Below are positions 1 through 8,927 of a stretch of DNA of 64,000 nucleotides, one piece after another (position 1 is the first letter of the stretch; each line of letters begins with the position of its first letter). The stretch comes from an uncultured Pelagibacteraceae bacterium (GTDB taxonomy: Bacteria > Pseudomonadota > Alphaproteobacteria > Pelagibacterales > Pelagibacteraceae), in NCBI GenBank assembly GCA_902594705.1, contig CACJNI010000003.1, positions 1 to 64,000 of the forward strand, read 5' to 3'. The notes under the pieces are model-generated. The model did no database searches. It was given only the letters and a program-made list of their open reading frames with translations, and was not told where the DNA came from. Both the position numbers and the translations under genes were made by a program.

Positions 1-560
1 AACTTTGTCTTCCCACCATAATACAGAGGCATTATTGGCAATCTACTTAACAACGTCATAAAATTGGTAGTGAATTTATCATCAACAGAGTAAACAATTG
101 ATGGTTTTACTATTATCGAATTTTTAAAGTTTTTTTTAATTTTTATTTCGCCTTCAAGCTTACTAGAAGCATACTTGCTATCTGAAGATTTTTCGATTCC
201 TAAAGATGATAAATGTAAAAATTTTTCAATTTTGTATTTATTTGCTACGCTTGATAACATATTTGGTAAATTCGTATGAATTGTCTTAAAACTTATTTTT
301 TTACTTTCGTACAAAATGCCGATAAGATTTACACATATTGAACAGTTTTTTATTAGTTCTTCAATTTTTTCTAATTGGAAATTTTTTAGCTCAACAAGTG
401 TCAAATATCCTGGGTTAGCCTGAGTTTTTAAGATGTAGCCTGCACGATGAATATTTCTAGTTACCGCTGTTATTTTATAGTTATTTTTTGATAATTTTCT
501 TATCAAATTTCTTCCAATTTGACCTGTTGCACCGAAAAGTAGAATTTCTTTTGATTTCAT
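1..560 (-). CDS. NDUFA9-like NAD(P)-binding protein (partial, 3' end outside window)
   Basis: The reading frame starts at the ATG at 560-558 and stays open to the left edge, giving about 186 residues of an atypical short-chain dehydrogenase. The N-terminus has the Rossmann dinucleotide motif GATGQIGRNL at residues 10-19. A YASSK segment further on occupies the Tyr-x3-Lys position of the family. In alphaproteobacteria such proteins are annotated as complex I NDUFA9-related or NAD-dependent epimerase-like proteins; the mitochondrial NDUFA9 relative is an accessory subunit of NADH dehydrogenase. A catalytic role is not shown. The gene is divergent from the exonuclease gene at 576, with only 15 bp between the start codons. 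The C-terminal part lies beyond the window. Confidence 0.75.
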   Translation of the reverse strand, partial: MKSKEILLFGATGQIGRNLIRKLSKNNYKITAVTRNIHRAGYILKTQANPGYLTLVELKNFQLEKIEELIKNCSICVNLIGILYESKKISFKTIHTNLPNMLSSVANKYKIEKFLHLSSLGIEKSSDSKYASSKLEGEIKIKKNFKNSIIVKPSIVYSVDDKFTTNFMTLLSRLPIMPLYYGGKTK

Positions 561-575
561 ATATATAGTTCCACA

Positions 576-1187
576 ATGACTATAGATATTAAATTACATA
601 AAGATGATTTACCAGATGATTTATCGTTTAGTGACAAAATTGCAGTCGACTGCGAGTTTATGGGACTTAATGTAGAAAGAGATAGATTGTGTCTTGTTCA
701 AATCTCAAGTGGGAATAATGATGCTCATATTATTCAACTTAACAAAAACAATTATAATGCCCCAAACTTAAAAAAAATTCTTTGTAATAAACAAATAAAT
801 AAGATTTTCCATTTTGCAAGAAGTGACTTAATGTTCATAAAAAAATATTTGGAGATTGAAGTTGAGAATGTCGATTGTTCAAAAATTGCTTCAAAAATTG
901 CAAGAACTTTTTCAGATAAACATGGTCTAAAAGACCTCATTAAAGAATTTATAGGTGTAGATGTGAGCAAACAATTACAAACCTCTGATTTTGGTGGTTT
1001 ATTAACAGAAAAGCAACTTAAGTATTGTGCAAATGATGTAATATATTTGCACAAAATTTTTGAGGGTTTAGAAAAAATTCTGATAAGAGAAGACAGACTA
1101 AATATTTATAAAGAAGTAGTAAAGTTTGTGCCAACAAGAGTAAAACTAGATCTTGCATCATTTAGAGATGATATTTGGTCTCACTAG
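576..1187 (+). CDS. rnd: RNase D-like 3'-5' exonuclease (DEDDy family)
   Basis: A 203-residue protein that consists of the DEDDy exonuclease domain alone. Exo I is DCEFMGL near residue 24 (Asp and Glu), Exo II lies around HFARSDLMF near residue 78, and Exo III is the Tyr/Asp pair of YCANDVIYL near residue 150. Classical RNase D has about 370 residues with two C-terminal HRDC domains. These are absent, as in other short alphaproteobacterial RNase D-like proteins. The probable role is 3' trimming of structured RNA or tRNA precursors. It opens the long plus-strand gene run, and its stop codon directly abuts the kdsD start. Confidence 0.85.
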   Translation: MTIDIKLHKDDLPDDLSFSDKIAVDCEFMGLNVERDRLCLVQISSGNNDAHIIQLNKNNYNAPNLKKILCNKQINKIFHFARSDLMFIKKYLEIEVENVDCSKIASKIARTFSDKHGLKDLIKEFIGVDVSKQLQTSDFGGLLTEKQLKYCANDVIYLHKIFEGLEKILIREDRLNIYKEVVKFVPTRVKLDLASFRDDIWSH

Positions 1188-2168
1188 ATGAAAAAAAATA
1201 ATTATCAAAAAGTAGCGAAAGACGTAATTCAAAAAGAAATTGATGGTTTGAAAAAACTTAAATTATACATTGGAAGGTCGTTTGATCAAATAATCAGAAC
1301 GATTATGAGTTGCAAAAATGGAAAAATAATTGTGTCAGGAGTCGGAAAAAGTGGAATAATTAGTAAAAAATGGGCTGCAACATTTTCATCTACTGGTACT
1401 CCCTCATTTTTTATGGATGCTTCAAATGCTTCTCATGGAGATATGGGTCAAATAAACTCAAATGACATCGTAATATTAATAAGCTTAAGTGGTGCTTCAG
1501 AAGAATTAAAGAATATCATACAGTATTGCTCAAGAAATAAAAATATAAAATTAATAGGAATTACTTCAAATAAAAAATCATTACTTTATAAAAATTCAGA
1601 TATTAAAGTTTTTATACCAAATGTTAAAGAGGCAGGACCAGGAAATTTTGTTCCAACATCAAGCACCACAAACCAGTTAGCTTTAGGGGACGCAATAGCT
1701 ATTTCGTGTATGCAAGCGAGAAAATTTGGGAAACTTGAATTTTCAAAAGTTCACCCTTCTGGTAGTTTGGGTATCAAACTAAGAACTGTTAATGACATAA
1801 TGCGAACTGGTAAGAAAATTCCCTTTGTAAAGGATAATATTACAATGAAAAAGGCATTGAAAATTATAAATGATAAAAAATTGGGTGTGTTAATAATAAA
1901 AAATAATAAAGGCAGCACTATCGGTATAATAACTGATGGAGACTTCAAAAGGATTGCTCAAAAGCATAATAAGTTTGAAAATTTATTATTGAAAAAAGTA
2001 ATGAAAAAAAATCCTTTTAGTGTTGAAAGAGACACCTTGGCAGCTTCAGCACTTTCAATAATGAACTCAAAAAAGATTACTTCACTTTGTGTTCATATAA
2101 ATAAAAATAAAAAAAAGACAATTGGAATAATACATATGCACGACATATTAAAATCGAATATAAGTTAA
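1188..2168 (+). CDS. kdsD: arabinose-5-phosphate isomerase (KpsF/GutQ family)
   Basis: A 326-residue cytoplasmic enzyme converting D-ribulose 5-phosphate to D-arabinose 5-phosphate, the first step toward Kdo of lipopolysaccharide. The N-terminal SIS domain (about residues 40-170) contains the phosphosugar-binding segment SGVGKSG at 50-56 and the SLSGASEE segment. Two CBS domains follow (about 205-260 and 270-325), giving the usual family length and architecture. The start abuts the previous stop. The downstream neighbours lptC and lptB transport LPS, so the cluster joins Kdo supply to LPS export. In this family CBS domains are thought to sense ligands; which ligand is used here is unknown. 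Confidence 0.93.
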   Translation: MKKNNYQKVAKDVIQKEIDGLKKLKLYIGRSFDQIIRTIMSCKNGKIIVSGVGKSGIISKKWAATFSSTGTPSFFMDASNASHGDMGQINSNDIVILISLSGASEELKNIIQYCSRNKNIKLIGITSNKKSLLYKNSDIKVFIPNVKEAGPGNFVPTSSTTNQLALGDAIAISCMQARKFGKLEFSKVHPSGSLGIKLRTVNDIMRTGKKIPFVKDNITMKKALKIINDKKLGVLIIKNNKGSTIGIITDGDFKRIAQKHNKFENLLLKKVMKKNPFSVERDTLAASALSIMNSKKITSLCVHINKNKKKTIGIIHMHDILKSNIS

Positions 2169-2869
2169 TGTCTTTGAAATCTTTGCTACAGTTAATTCTA
2201 CTTTTAATGATTATAGTAATAATCGGGGGTATATATTATATATACTTTTTATCTAAACCATCTAGTAACTTAATTAAAAATGAAGATGGTTTGTATCAAA
2301 TTGATAATAAATTATCTAATCAAGATTTATCAATGGATGATGAAGTTTTAGATGAAGTAAAATTTTCAAACAATAAAACAAACAATAATAGAGATAAAAC
2401 AATTAAATCGGAAATTACTTCTTCAGAGAAAAAAATAAAAGAAAAATCTAATCAAAGTAAAGAAATAGAATATATAGCAACTAGAGAAAATGGTGATATT
2501 TTTAAAATATTAGCAAAGTATGGCAGAACAAATTTAAAAAATAGTAAAATGCTAGACCTAGAAGATGTCAGTGGAACTATTTCATCAAAAGACAAATCAG
2601 ATATTTATATATCATCAGATTTCGCAAATTATAACTATACAAATCAAGACTCTAAATTTTATAGTAACGTTAAAATAAAATATGATGATAAGGAAATTAC
2701 TTGTGATAACTTTGAATTAAGTGTAAGTGAAAATCTTGCAGTTGCTTATGAAAATGTAATATTTAAAAATTCTGGTTCAATTATGAAAGCAAAAAATATT
2801 ATAGTGAATATAAGCACGAAAGATATAAAGATAAATTCTAATGATAAAATAGAAGTTTTTAAAAAATAA
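2168..2869 (+). CDS. lptC: LPS export protein LptC
   Basis: A 233-residue bitopic inner-membrane protein. A single transmembrane helix near residues 5-27 is followed by a low-complexity Lys/Asn/Ser linker and then an OstA-like beta domain (about residues 100-230). That domain shows the characteristic repeating pattern of beta strands, as in YYSNVKIKYDDKEI-type segments. LptC receives LPS from the LptBFG ABC transporter and passes it to LptA. The start overlaps the kdsD stop by one base and the stop overlaps the lptB start by one base. No lptA lies between lptC and lptB, unlike most proteobacterial clusters. The linker makes it longer than the E. coli protein (191 residues). Confidence 0.8.
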   Translation: MSLKSLLQLILLLMIIVIIGGIYYIYFLSKPSSNLIKNEDGLYQIDNKLSNQDLSMDDEVLDEVKFSNNKTNNNRDKTIKSEITSSEKKIKEKSNQSKEIEYIATRENGDIFKILAKYGRTNLKNSKMLDLEDVSGTISSKDKSDIYISSDFANYNYTNQDSKFYSNVKIKYDDKEITCDNFELSVSENLAVAYENVIFKNSGSIMKAKNIIVNISTKDIKINSNDKIEVFKK

Positions 2870-3645
2870 TGGCATTAATAAAAAAGTTTATAATTAAGGA
2901 TCATCAAAAAACAGAACCTTTAGTCCAACTAGAAAATATCTCAGTTTTTTATAATAAAAGACAAATAATTAATAATTTGAACTTAAGTATTAATAGAAAT
3001 GAAATTTTGGGAATGCTTGGGCCAAATGGTGTTGGAAAATCAACAATTTTTAATTTAATCACTGGTTTAAAAGAAGTTGATCATGGTGAGATAATAATTG
3101 ATGGAATAAATGCTACAAATCTACCCATAAATGAAAGGTTTACTAAATTTAATTTAGGTTTAGTCCCTCAATATGGCGGGGTCATACATGATTTAACACT
3201 CAAAGATAACTTAAAACTGGTAGCAGAAATCCACATTAAAGAAAAATATTTAATTGAGCAAAAAATAAATAAATTAATTTCTCAATTTGAATTTGAATCA
3301 TTATTAAACATAAAGGCTAAACATTTATCTGGAGGTCAGAGAAAAAAACTAGTTATAGCTATGGCTTTAATAAATGATCCAAAAATCTTATTATTAGATG
3401 AGCCATTCGCTGCGTTAGATATTTTAACAATTAAAATGTTACAAGAAATTATACTTAATTTGCAATCTGCAGAAGAAATAACAGTTGTAGTATGTGACCA
3501 CCAAGCTAGAGACTTATTAAGTTGCGTCAATAGAGCAATTATTTTATCTAATGGAAAAATTATTGCATCGGGAAGTCCCGATGAAGTTATAAGTGACAAA
3601 ATAGCAAAAAATGAATATTTTGGGGATGAATTTAATATAAGTTAA
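2869..3645 (+). CDS. lptB: LPS export ABC transporter ATPase LptB
   Basis: A 258-residue ABC ATPase that powers extraction of LPS from the inner membrane with LptF and LptG. Walker A is GPNGVGKST at 51-59, the Q-loop follows near VPQYGG at 99-104, the signature LSGGQ is at 153-157, Walker B is LLLDEP at 174-179, and the switch His is in CDHQARD near 213. An N-terminal extension of about 15 residues precedes the usual start of the domain. The position next to kdsD and lptC separates it from branched-chain amino-acid transporter ATPases, which are similar in sequence. The rpoN gene that often follows lptB in other alphaproteobacteria is absent here. Confidence 0.9.
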   Translation: MALIKKFIIKDHQKTEPLVQLENISVFYNKRQIINNLNLSINRNEILGMLGPNGVGKSTIFNLITGLKEVDHGEIIIDGINATNLPINERFTKFNLGLVPQYGGVIHDLTLKDNLKLVAEIHIKEKYLIEQKINKLISQFEFESLLNIKAKHLSGGQRKKLVIAMALINDPKILLLDEPFAALDILTIKMLQEIILNLQSAEEITVVVCDHQARDLLSCVNRAIILSNGKIIASGSPDEVISDKIAKNEYFGDEFNIS

Positions 3646-3652
3646 TTCATCA

Positions 3653-4978
3653 ATGAATAATCATATTGAAATCAGAGAAAAAATTTCCCCATTTGATAAA
3701 TCATTAACTGTAAGTGGGGACAAAAGTATTTCTATTAGATGTGTTTTACTAGCATCACAGGCAATAGGTAAATCCAAAATTTATAACTTACTAGAATCTG
3801 AGGATGTTATTAGCACATTAAAATCTATAAAAAAATTAGGTATTAAATACAAGAAATTTAAAAATTTTTACGAGATTTATGGATATGGTCTAAATGGCTT
3901 TAATACTAATAAAAAAATAAATATTAATGCTGGGAATTCTGGAACTTTTGCAAGGTTAATATTGGGCTTGCTAGTCAACTCAAAAAAAAAAATTAAATTA
4001 ATTGGTGACAGAAGTCTTTCAAAAAGAGATTTTTCTAGAGTTACAGAACCTTTAAGAATGTTTGGTGCAAATATTTATTCAAATAATAAATTTTTACCAG
4101 TTAGTATAATTGGGTCAAAATTTCTTAGACCAATAAAATATTTTGAAAATTTAGGAAGCGCCCAATGTAAAAGTGCAGTGATGTTTGCTGCCCTTAAAAC
4201 TCCTGGGAAAACAAAAATAATTGCGAAAAAATCTAGAGATCACTCAGAATTATTATTTAAAAATTTAAAAATCCCAATTAAAGTTACTAAAAACAGGAAT
4301 TATGATCATATAGAAATAAATGGACTAAAAAACTTTAGAGGATTTGATTATAAAGTACCAGGCGATATTAGCTCTTGTTCGTTTTTTATAGTACTAACAC
4401 TTTTATCATACAATTCTAAAATTTGTTTAAAAAATATTAATATAAATAACACTAGAATAGGTATAGTGAAAATTCTGAAAAAAATGAATGCTAGTATATA
4501 TTTTAAAAATAAAAGAAATTACAAAGGTGAATTGATAGGCGACATTATTGTTAAAAGCACAAAAAATTTAAAAAATATAAATTGTCCAGAAAATTTAAAT
4601 TCATCCGCGATAGACGAATTTTTAGTAATATTTTTACTTGCTGCAAAAGCAAATGGTATTTCTTCATTTAAAAAATTATCTGAATTAAATAAAAAAGAAA
4701 GTCCAAGACTAGATATAGCTATTCAATTTTTAAGAAAAATTGGAATAAAAGTATTAAGAAAAAATGATGATATTAAAATATATGGAAATCCAAGCTTAAA
4801 CTTGAGCGGTAATTATAAAATTAAGAATTTTTGTAAAGATCACAGAGTTTTTATGATGTCATGTATTGCAGCTTTGACCCTAGGAGGTAGGTGGAAAATA
4901 TACGATAAAAATTCTGTAAATACTTCTTTTCCAGATTTTTTTAAAATATTAAAAAAGTTAGGTGCGAAAATAAATTGA
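3653..4978 (+). CDS. aroA: 3-phosphoshikimate 1-carboxyvinyltransferase (EPSP synthase)
   Basis: A 441-residue enzyme that joins phosphoenolpyruvate and shikimate 3-phosphate in the shikimate pathway. Family features are the N-terminal SGDKSISIRCVLLAS segment (Lys, Ser and Arg ligands, near residues 22-36), NAGNSGTFARLILGLL near 99, RDHSELLF near 193, and a C-terminal KDHRVFMM segment. The length is usual. The two-domain inside-out alpha/beta fold is expected from the repeated pattern. It is followed by cmk with a 4-base TTGA overlap. The aroA-cmk-rpsA order is common in alphaproteobacteria. Confidence 0.95.
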   Translation: MNNHIEIREKISPFDKSLTVSGDKSISIRCVLLASQAIGKSKIYNLLESEDVISTLKSIKKLGIKYKKFKNFYEIYGYGLNGFNTNKKININAGNSGTFARLILGLLVNSKKKIKLIGDRSLSKRDFSRVTEPLRMFGANIYSNNKFLPVSIIGSKFLRPIKYFENLGSAQCKSAVMFAALKTPGKTKIIAKKSRDHSELLFKNLKIPIKVTKNRNYDHIEINGLKNFRGFDYKVPGDISSCSFFIVLTLLSYNSKICLKNININNTRIGIVKILKKMNASIYFKNKRNYKGELIGDIIVKSTKNLKNINCPENLNSSAIDEFLVIFLLAAKANGISSFKKLSELNKKESPRLDIAIQFLRKIGIKVLRKNDDIKIYGNPSLNLSGNYKIKNFCKDHRVFMMSCIAALTLGGRWKIYDKNSVNTSFPDFFKILKKLGAKIN

Positions 4979-5640
4979 AAAAGAGAGAAAATATTATAAC
5001 TGTTGCTATCGATTCTCCAGCAGCAGCTGGAGCTGGAACACAGGCTAAGTATATTGCAAAAGAATATAACCTTTTGTACCTTGATACAGGGAAAGTTTAT
5101 AGATTAATTGGAAAAATAAGACTTCAGGATAAGAAAAATTTTAGTATTAAAAATATAAAAAAAAAAATCAGTAGAATAAGTTTAAAAGAATTAAATGATA
5201 AAAGTCTTCTTTCTGACGAAGTTGCTGTTTCAGCATCTATAATTGCAAAAGATAAGAAAATAAGAGAGGTAATTAAAAATTTCCAACTAAATTGTGCTTA
5301 TAATCCTCCTAAAAATTTTGCGGGATCAGTGTTAGATGGAAGAGATATAACATCTGTTATAATGAAAAAAGCAAAATTTAAATTTTATATTACAGCTAAC
5401 ATAAGAGTAAGAGCTAAAAGAAGATTTGATGAATTAGTTGCATTAGGAAAAAATACTTCTTATATAAATGTATTAAAAAGCCTAAAAAATAGAGACTATT
5501 TAGATAAAAATAGAAAATATAGTCCTCTAAAAAAAACTAAAGATTCGATCTTGATTAATACATCTAAATTAAGTAAGAAAGCGTGCTTTAAAAAAATTAA
5601 AGCTATAATAGACAATAAATTGAAAAATGGAAATATATAA
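4975..5640 (+). CDS. cmk: cytidylate kinase with altered P-loop
   Basis: A 221-residue (d)CMP kinase homologue identified by YLDTGKVYRLIG (the DTGxxYR CMP-binding segment), LDGRDITS near residue 123 (GRDxx), the RAKRRFDEL lid segment and RDYLDKNR near residue 170. The start is TTG at 4975, overlapping the aroA stop. The oddity is the P-loop. The usual GPxxxGKGT reads SPAAAGAGT at 14-22, so the first Gly is Ser14 and the phosphate-binding Lys is Ala20. The gene is otherwise intact and syntenic with aroA and rpsA. Either the enzyme works with a modified P-loop or its activity is reduced; the sequence alone does not decide this. Confidence 0.85.
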   Translation: MKKRENIITVAIDSPAAAGAGTQAKYIAKEYNLLYLDTGKVYRLIGKIRLQDKKNFSIKNIKKKISRISLKELNDKSLLSDEVAVSASIIAKDKKIREVIKNFQLNCAYNPPKNFAGSVLDGRDITSVIMKKAKFKFYITANIRVRAKRRFDELVALGKNTSYINVLKSLKNRDYLDKNRKYSPLKKTKDSILINTSKLSKKACFKKIKAIIDNKLKNGNI

Positions 5641-7357
5641 AGATCTAAACTCACCAGAAAACAAACAATTTGAAAAACTATTAAACTCTCAATTATCTAA
5701 GAATAAAATAGAAGAAGGTAAAATAATCGACGGTAAGATTACTAAAATCACAGATAAATTTGTTTTTATATTTATTCCAGGGCTAAAAAGTGAACCAATT
5801 GTCGATATCAATGAATTAAATATGATAGGTTTAAAAGAAAAAATAAAAATTGGTGAGAACATACCAGTACTTCTTGAAAAAATTGAGGATAAAAACGGCG
5901 AGATTATTGTATCAGCAATAAAAGCTCAAAAGATAAAAGGTTGGTATAAATTGGAACAAGCTTATGAAGATAACCAATCGATAATTGGAAAAATTACTTC
6001 AAAATGTAAGGGTGGAGTTATTGTTGAACATATTGATACTGGTTCACTTATGTTTTGTCCAGGATCCCAAATAAGTGATAAACCCTTAAAGAACATAGAT
6101 CATCTAATTGGTGTAGAACAAAAATTTGCTATAATTAAACTTGATAAACTTAGGGGAAATGCATGCGTCTCAAGAAGACAAATCGTTTCAACAAATAAAA
6201 GAGAAGATAAAGCTAAAATAATTGAAAAATTTAAAGTTGGAGATATTATAAAAGATGCAATTGTGAAAGGTTACTCATCTTTTGGTTGTTTTTTTGAAGT
6301 TAATAATGAAATAGATGTTTTAGTACACTTGCAAGAAATTTCCTATTCGAGAGTAAATCATCCAGATGAAATATTTAATATTGGTGAAAAACATGATTTA
6401 AAAGTTATTTCTATTGATAAAGAAAAATTACAAATAGGCTGTTCTATTAAGCAACTCTCCCCAGATCCTTTTGAACATATTTCAAATTACGAAATAGGAA
6501 AAGAATATAAGGTTAAAGTAGACAAAATAACAGACTACGGATGTTTTTGTTCATTAGAACCAGGTTTAAGCACCTTACTTCACAGCAGTGAAATGAGCTG
6601 GACAAAAAGAAATATTGCTCCAAAAAAATTATTTAAAGTTGGAGATATGATAGATTGTGTAATTACAGAAATAGACAAAGATAAGAGACGTGTTGCAATT
6701 TCTCATAAACTTACATTAGAAAATCCATATGATGCATTATTAAATAAATATCCAGAAGGTAGTGAAATTGATGGTGTAATTTCGAGTTCAAACGAATATG
6801 CTTTATATGTAAAATTAAACAGTTTTGATATAGACGGTTTTTTACATGCTAATGATTTAAGTTACACGAATGATCCTGAGGAAGAATTAAAGAAATATAA
6901 GAAAGGAGATAAAATAAAAGTTAAGATCCTTGAGATAAAAAAAGAAGACCAAAAAATTAGAGTTGGTTTAAAACAATTGAGCAATGATCCTTTTGATTGG
7001 TTTAAGGAAAAAAAAGTAAACGATATAATTACAGTTCAAGTAATATCAACCGACAATAAAGGATTGATGGTAAAACCTGAAAATTGCGAATTGAATTTTT
7101 TAATAAAAAAATCAAATATTGCTATCAATACATCAGACGCCAGACCATCTAGATTTGTTGGGGGTGAAAGGATTGATGCAGCAATATCTGAATTAAATAT
7201 GGAAAAAAGAAAAGTTAGTTTAAGCATTAAACTCCTTGAGGAATTACAAAATAAAGAAGCCGTAACAAAATTTTCTAGCCCTTTAAGTGGTAAAAATCTT
7301 CCATTCTCATCATTATCTGAAAAACTTGTTGATAAAAAAAAAAAAGATGATGAGTAA
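5627..7357 (+). CDS. rpsA: 30S ribosomal protein S1
   Basis: A 576-residue RNA-binding ribosomal protein made of six S1 (OB-fold) repeats, approximately at residues 30-95, 115-180, 200-270, 290-357, 375-445 and 460-530. The best conserved repeats carry GCFCSLEPGLSTLLHSSEMSW-type and GFLHANDLSYT-type strands. S1 helps mRNA bind to the 30S subunit, which matters where Shine-Dalgarno sequences are weak, as they appear to be throughout this window. The start ATG lies 14 bases inside the end of cmk. The ending is a Lys/Asp-rich tail. Length and gene neighbourhood are normal. Confidence 0.95.
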   Translation: MEIYKDLNSPENKQFEKLLNSQLSKNKIEEGKIIDGKITKITDKFVFIFIPGLKSEPIVDINELNMIGLKEKIKIGENIPVLLEKIEDKNGEIIVSAIKAQKIKGWYKLEQAYEDNQSIIGKITSKCKGGVIVEHIDTGSLMFCPGSQISDKPLKNIDHLIGVEQKFAIIKLDKLRGNACVSRRQIVSTNKREDKAKIIEKFKVGDIIKDAIVKGYSSFGCFFEVNNEIDVLVHLQEISYSRVNHPDEIFNIGEKHDLKVISIDKEKLQIGCSIKQLSPDPFEHISNYEIGKEYKVKVDKITDYGCFCSLEPGLSTLLHSSEMSWTKRNIAPKKLFKVGDMIDCVITEIDKDKRRVAISHKLTLENPYDALLNKYPEGSEIDGVISSSNEYALYVKLNSFDIDGFLHANDLSYTNDPEEELKKYKKGDKIKVKILEIKKEDQKIRVGLKQLSNDPFDWFKEKKVNDIITVQVISTDNKGLMVKPENCELNFLIKKSNIAINTSDARPSRFVGGERIDAAISELNMEKRKVSLSIKLLEELQNKEAVTKFSSPLSGKNLPFSSLSEKLVDKKKKDDE

Positions 7358-7361
7358 GTAA

Positions 7362-7652
7362 TTGTCCGTAAAGAAATCAGATTTAATCAACAAACTGTCA
7401 AACTATTACCCAAATTTTCTAAAAAAAGACCTTAAGAAACTTGTAGACATAACACTTAAAGAAATGAAAAATTCTTTAAAAAGAGGTGAAAGAGTTGAAT
7501 TAAGAGATGTCTTTAGTATAGAGCCTAAATTAAGAAAGGCGAGATTTGCAAGAAATCCAAAAACTAACGAAAAAATATATGTTAAAGAGAAATATTACTT
7601 GCTTTTCAAGTCTTCAAAAATGTGGTCAAACAAGATAAATGAGGAAAAATAA
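7362..7652 (+). CDS. ihfB: integration host factor beta-like DNA-binding protein
   Basis: A 96-residue protein of the HU/IHF family starting at TTG 7362. The N-terminal helical dimerisation part includes KSDLINKLSNYYPNF. The beta-arm has the sequence RFARNPKTNEKI near 66-77, where the Arg-Asn-Pro tip characteristic of DNA-bending IHF/HU proteins is conserved. The location directly after rpsA is the standard place of ihfB in proteobacteria. It likely forms a heterodimer with IhfA and bends DNA. It overlaps the pyrF start by 14 bases. Confidence 0.88.
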   Translation: MSVKKSDLINKLSNYYPNFLKKDLKKLVDITLKEMKNSLKRGERVELRDVFSIEPKLRKARFARNPKTNEKIYVKEKYYLLFKSSKMWSNKINEEK

Positions 7653-8313
7653 AGTATTTATAGCTTGCGATACTACAAATATTAAAAAAGTAAAAAAAAT
7701 AATAAAAGAAACTAAAAATAATAAACTTATCGTTGGGTATAAGTTTGGATTAGAATTTTTAAATTCAAAATATGGTAGACAATATATTTCTAAATTAAAA
7801 AATAAAATTATATTCGGCGATTACAAAATATCAGACATTCCAAATACTTGTGTATCAACAATAAGAGCAATTAAAGATTTAAAATTTAATTATATAACCA
7901 TACATATTAACTCAGGGTTTGATGCTCTAAAAAAAACAAAAGAAAGTGTTGGTAAAACAAAATTAATTGGTGTTACAATACTAACTTCATTGGATAATAA
8001 AGCTATTAAAGAAATTGGATTTAGCAAAAATGTAAAAGAATTAGTTCTTCATCAAGCGAAATTGGCAACTAAAGCAAAATTGGATGCTATAGTATGTAGT
8101 GCTCAAGAAGTTAAAATAGTAAAAAAAGTATTCAAAAAGGAGATTATAACTCCGGGTATAAGATTAAATTCTAAAAGAGATGATCAAAAACGAGTTTTAA
8201 CACCTAGTGAAGCATTCAAAAATGGTGCTGACTGGATTGTAATTGGAAGAGATATTACTAGAGGTAGCATTAAAAATAATATTCAAAAATTAATTAATCA
8301 TTTATATAAATGA
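7639..8313 (+). CDS. pyrF: orotidine 5'-phosphate decarboxylase
   Basis: A 224-residue TIM-barrel enzyme making UMP from OMP in pyrimidine synthesis. The catalytic tetrad region is GDYKISDIPNT, with Asp61, Lys63 and Asp66 in the family DxKxxDI pattern. The C-terminal phosphate-binding segments are TPGIRL near 172 and GADWIVIGRDIT near 196. The length fits the bacterial enzyme. It overlaps ihfB by 14 bases upstream and trpF by 4 bases downstream. Confidence 0.94.
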   Translation: MRKNKVFIACDTTNIKKVKKIIKETKNNKLIVGYKFGLEFLNSKYGRQYISKLKNKIIFGDYKISDIPNTCVSTIRAIKDLKFNYITIHINSGFDALKKTKESVGKTKLIGVTILTSLDNKAIKEIGFSKNVKELVLHQAKLATKAKLDAIVCSAQEVKIVKKVFKKEIITPGIRLNSKRDDQKRVLTPSEAFKNGADWIVIGRDITRGSIKNNIQKLINHLYK

Positions 8314-8927
8314 TAAAAGGTTTAAAAATTTGTGGGATTTCAGATCCTAAAACATTAAACTATATCTTAAACCATCCTAATCCACCGAACTTTATTGGCT
8401 TCATAACAAATTATAGAAAAAGTAAAAGATTTGTCGAATTTGAAAAACTCAAAGAGCTAGTTAACGTCAATAAAAAAGATGTAAAATTTATTTCAGTTCT
8501 TGTAAATCCAAATGATAAACTTTTGGAAAAGATAAAAAATTTAAATTTTGATTACTATCAATTATATGATGTAGGGCCTGAAAGAACAAAAGAAATTAAA
8601 ATAAAGTATGATATAAAAATAATAACTGCGCTTACAGTTTCTGAAGAAAATGATGTAATTAAATATAAAAATTATCTAAAAATATCAGATATAATTTTGT
8701 TTGATTCAAAAGGATATCATAAATCTGAAAGTTTTGATCACAACCTGCTAGATATTGTGCCAAATGAATTAAATAAAATGATTGCAGGTAATATACAAAT
8801 AGACGATATTTCTAATTTTAAAAATAAAGATTTCATTATAGACCTAAGTGGATCACTAGAAGATACTAATGGAAAAAAAGATATCAATAAAATTGATAAA
8901 TTGTTAAGTTTGTTTGCAAAAATATGA
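8310..8927 (+). CDS. trpF: phosphoribosylanthranilate isomerase
   Basis: A 205-residue TIM-barrel enzyme of tryptophan synthesis, converting PRA to CdRP. The KICGI segment at 6-10 carries the general-base Cys8, and FDSKG at 131-135 carries the Asp132 general acid. Several loops have drifted. The usual QLHG is QLYD, the Gly-rich phosphate loop (GGTGxxF) is GYHKSESF, and DVSSGVE is DLSGSLED. Its position directly before trpB and trpA supports the call. The 4-base ATGA overlaps on both sides suggest translational coupling. Confidence 0.85.
   Translation: MIKGLKICGISDPKTLNYILNHPNPPNFIGFITNYRKSKRFVEFEKLKELVNVNKKDVKFISVLVNPNDKLLEKIKNLNFDYYQLYDVGPERTKEIKIKYDIKIITALTVSEENDVIKYKNYLKISDIILFDSKGYHKSESFDHNLLDIVPNELNKMIAGNIQIDDISNFKNKDFIIDLSGSLEDTNGKKDINKIDKLLSLFAKI

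Noticed and set aside
5015..5045. Frameshift or sequencing error as the cause of the cmk P-loop change
   Set aside because: The frame is continuous before and after, and the substitutions are separate codon changes, so a frameshift cannot explain them. A base-calling error in two codons cannot be fully excluded.
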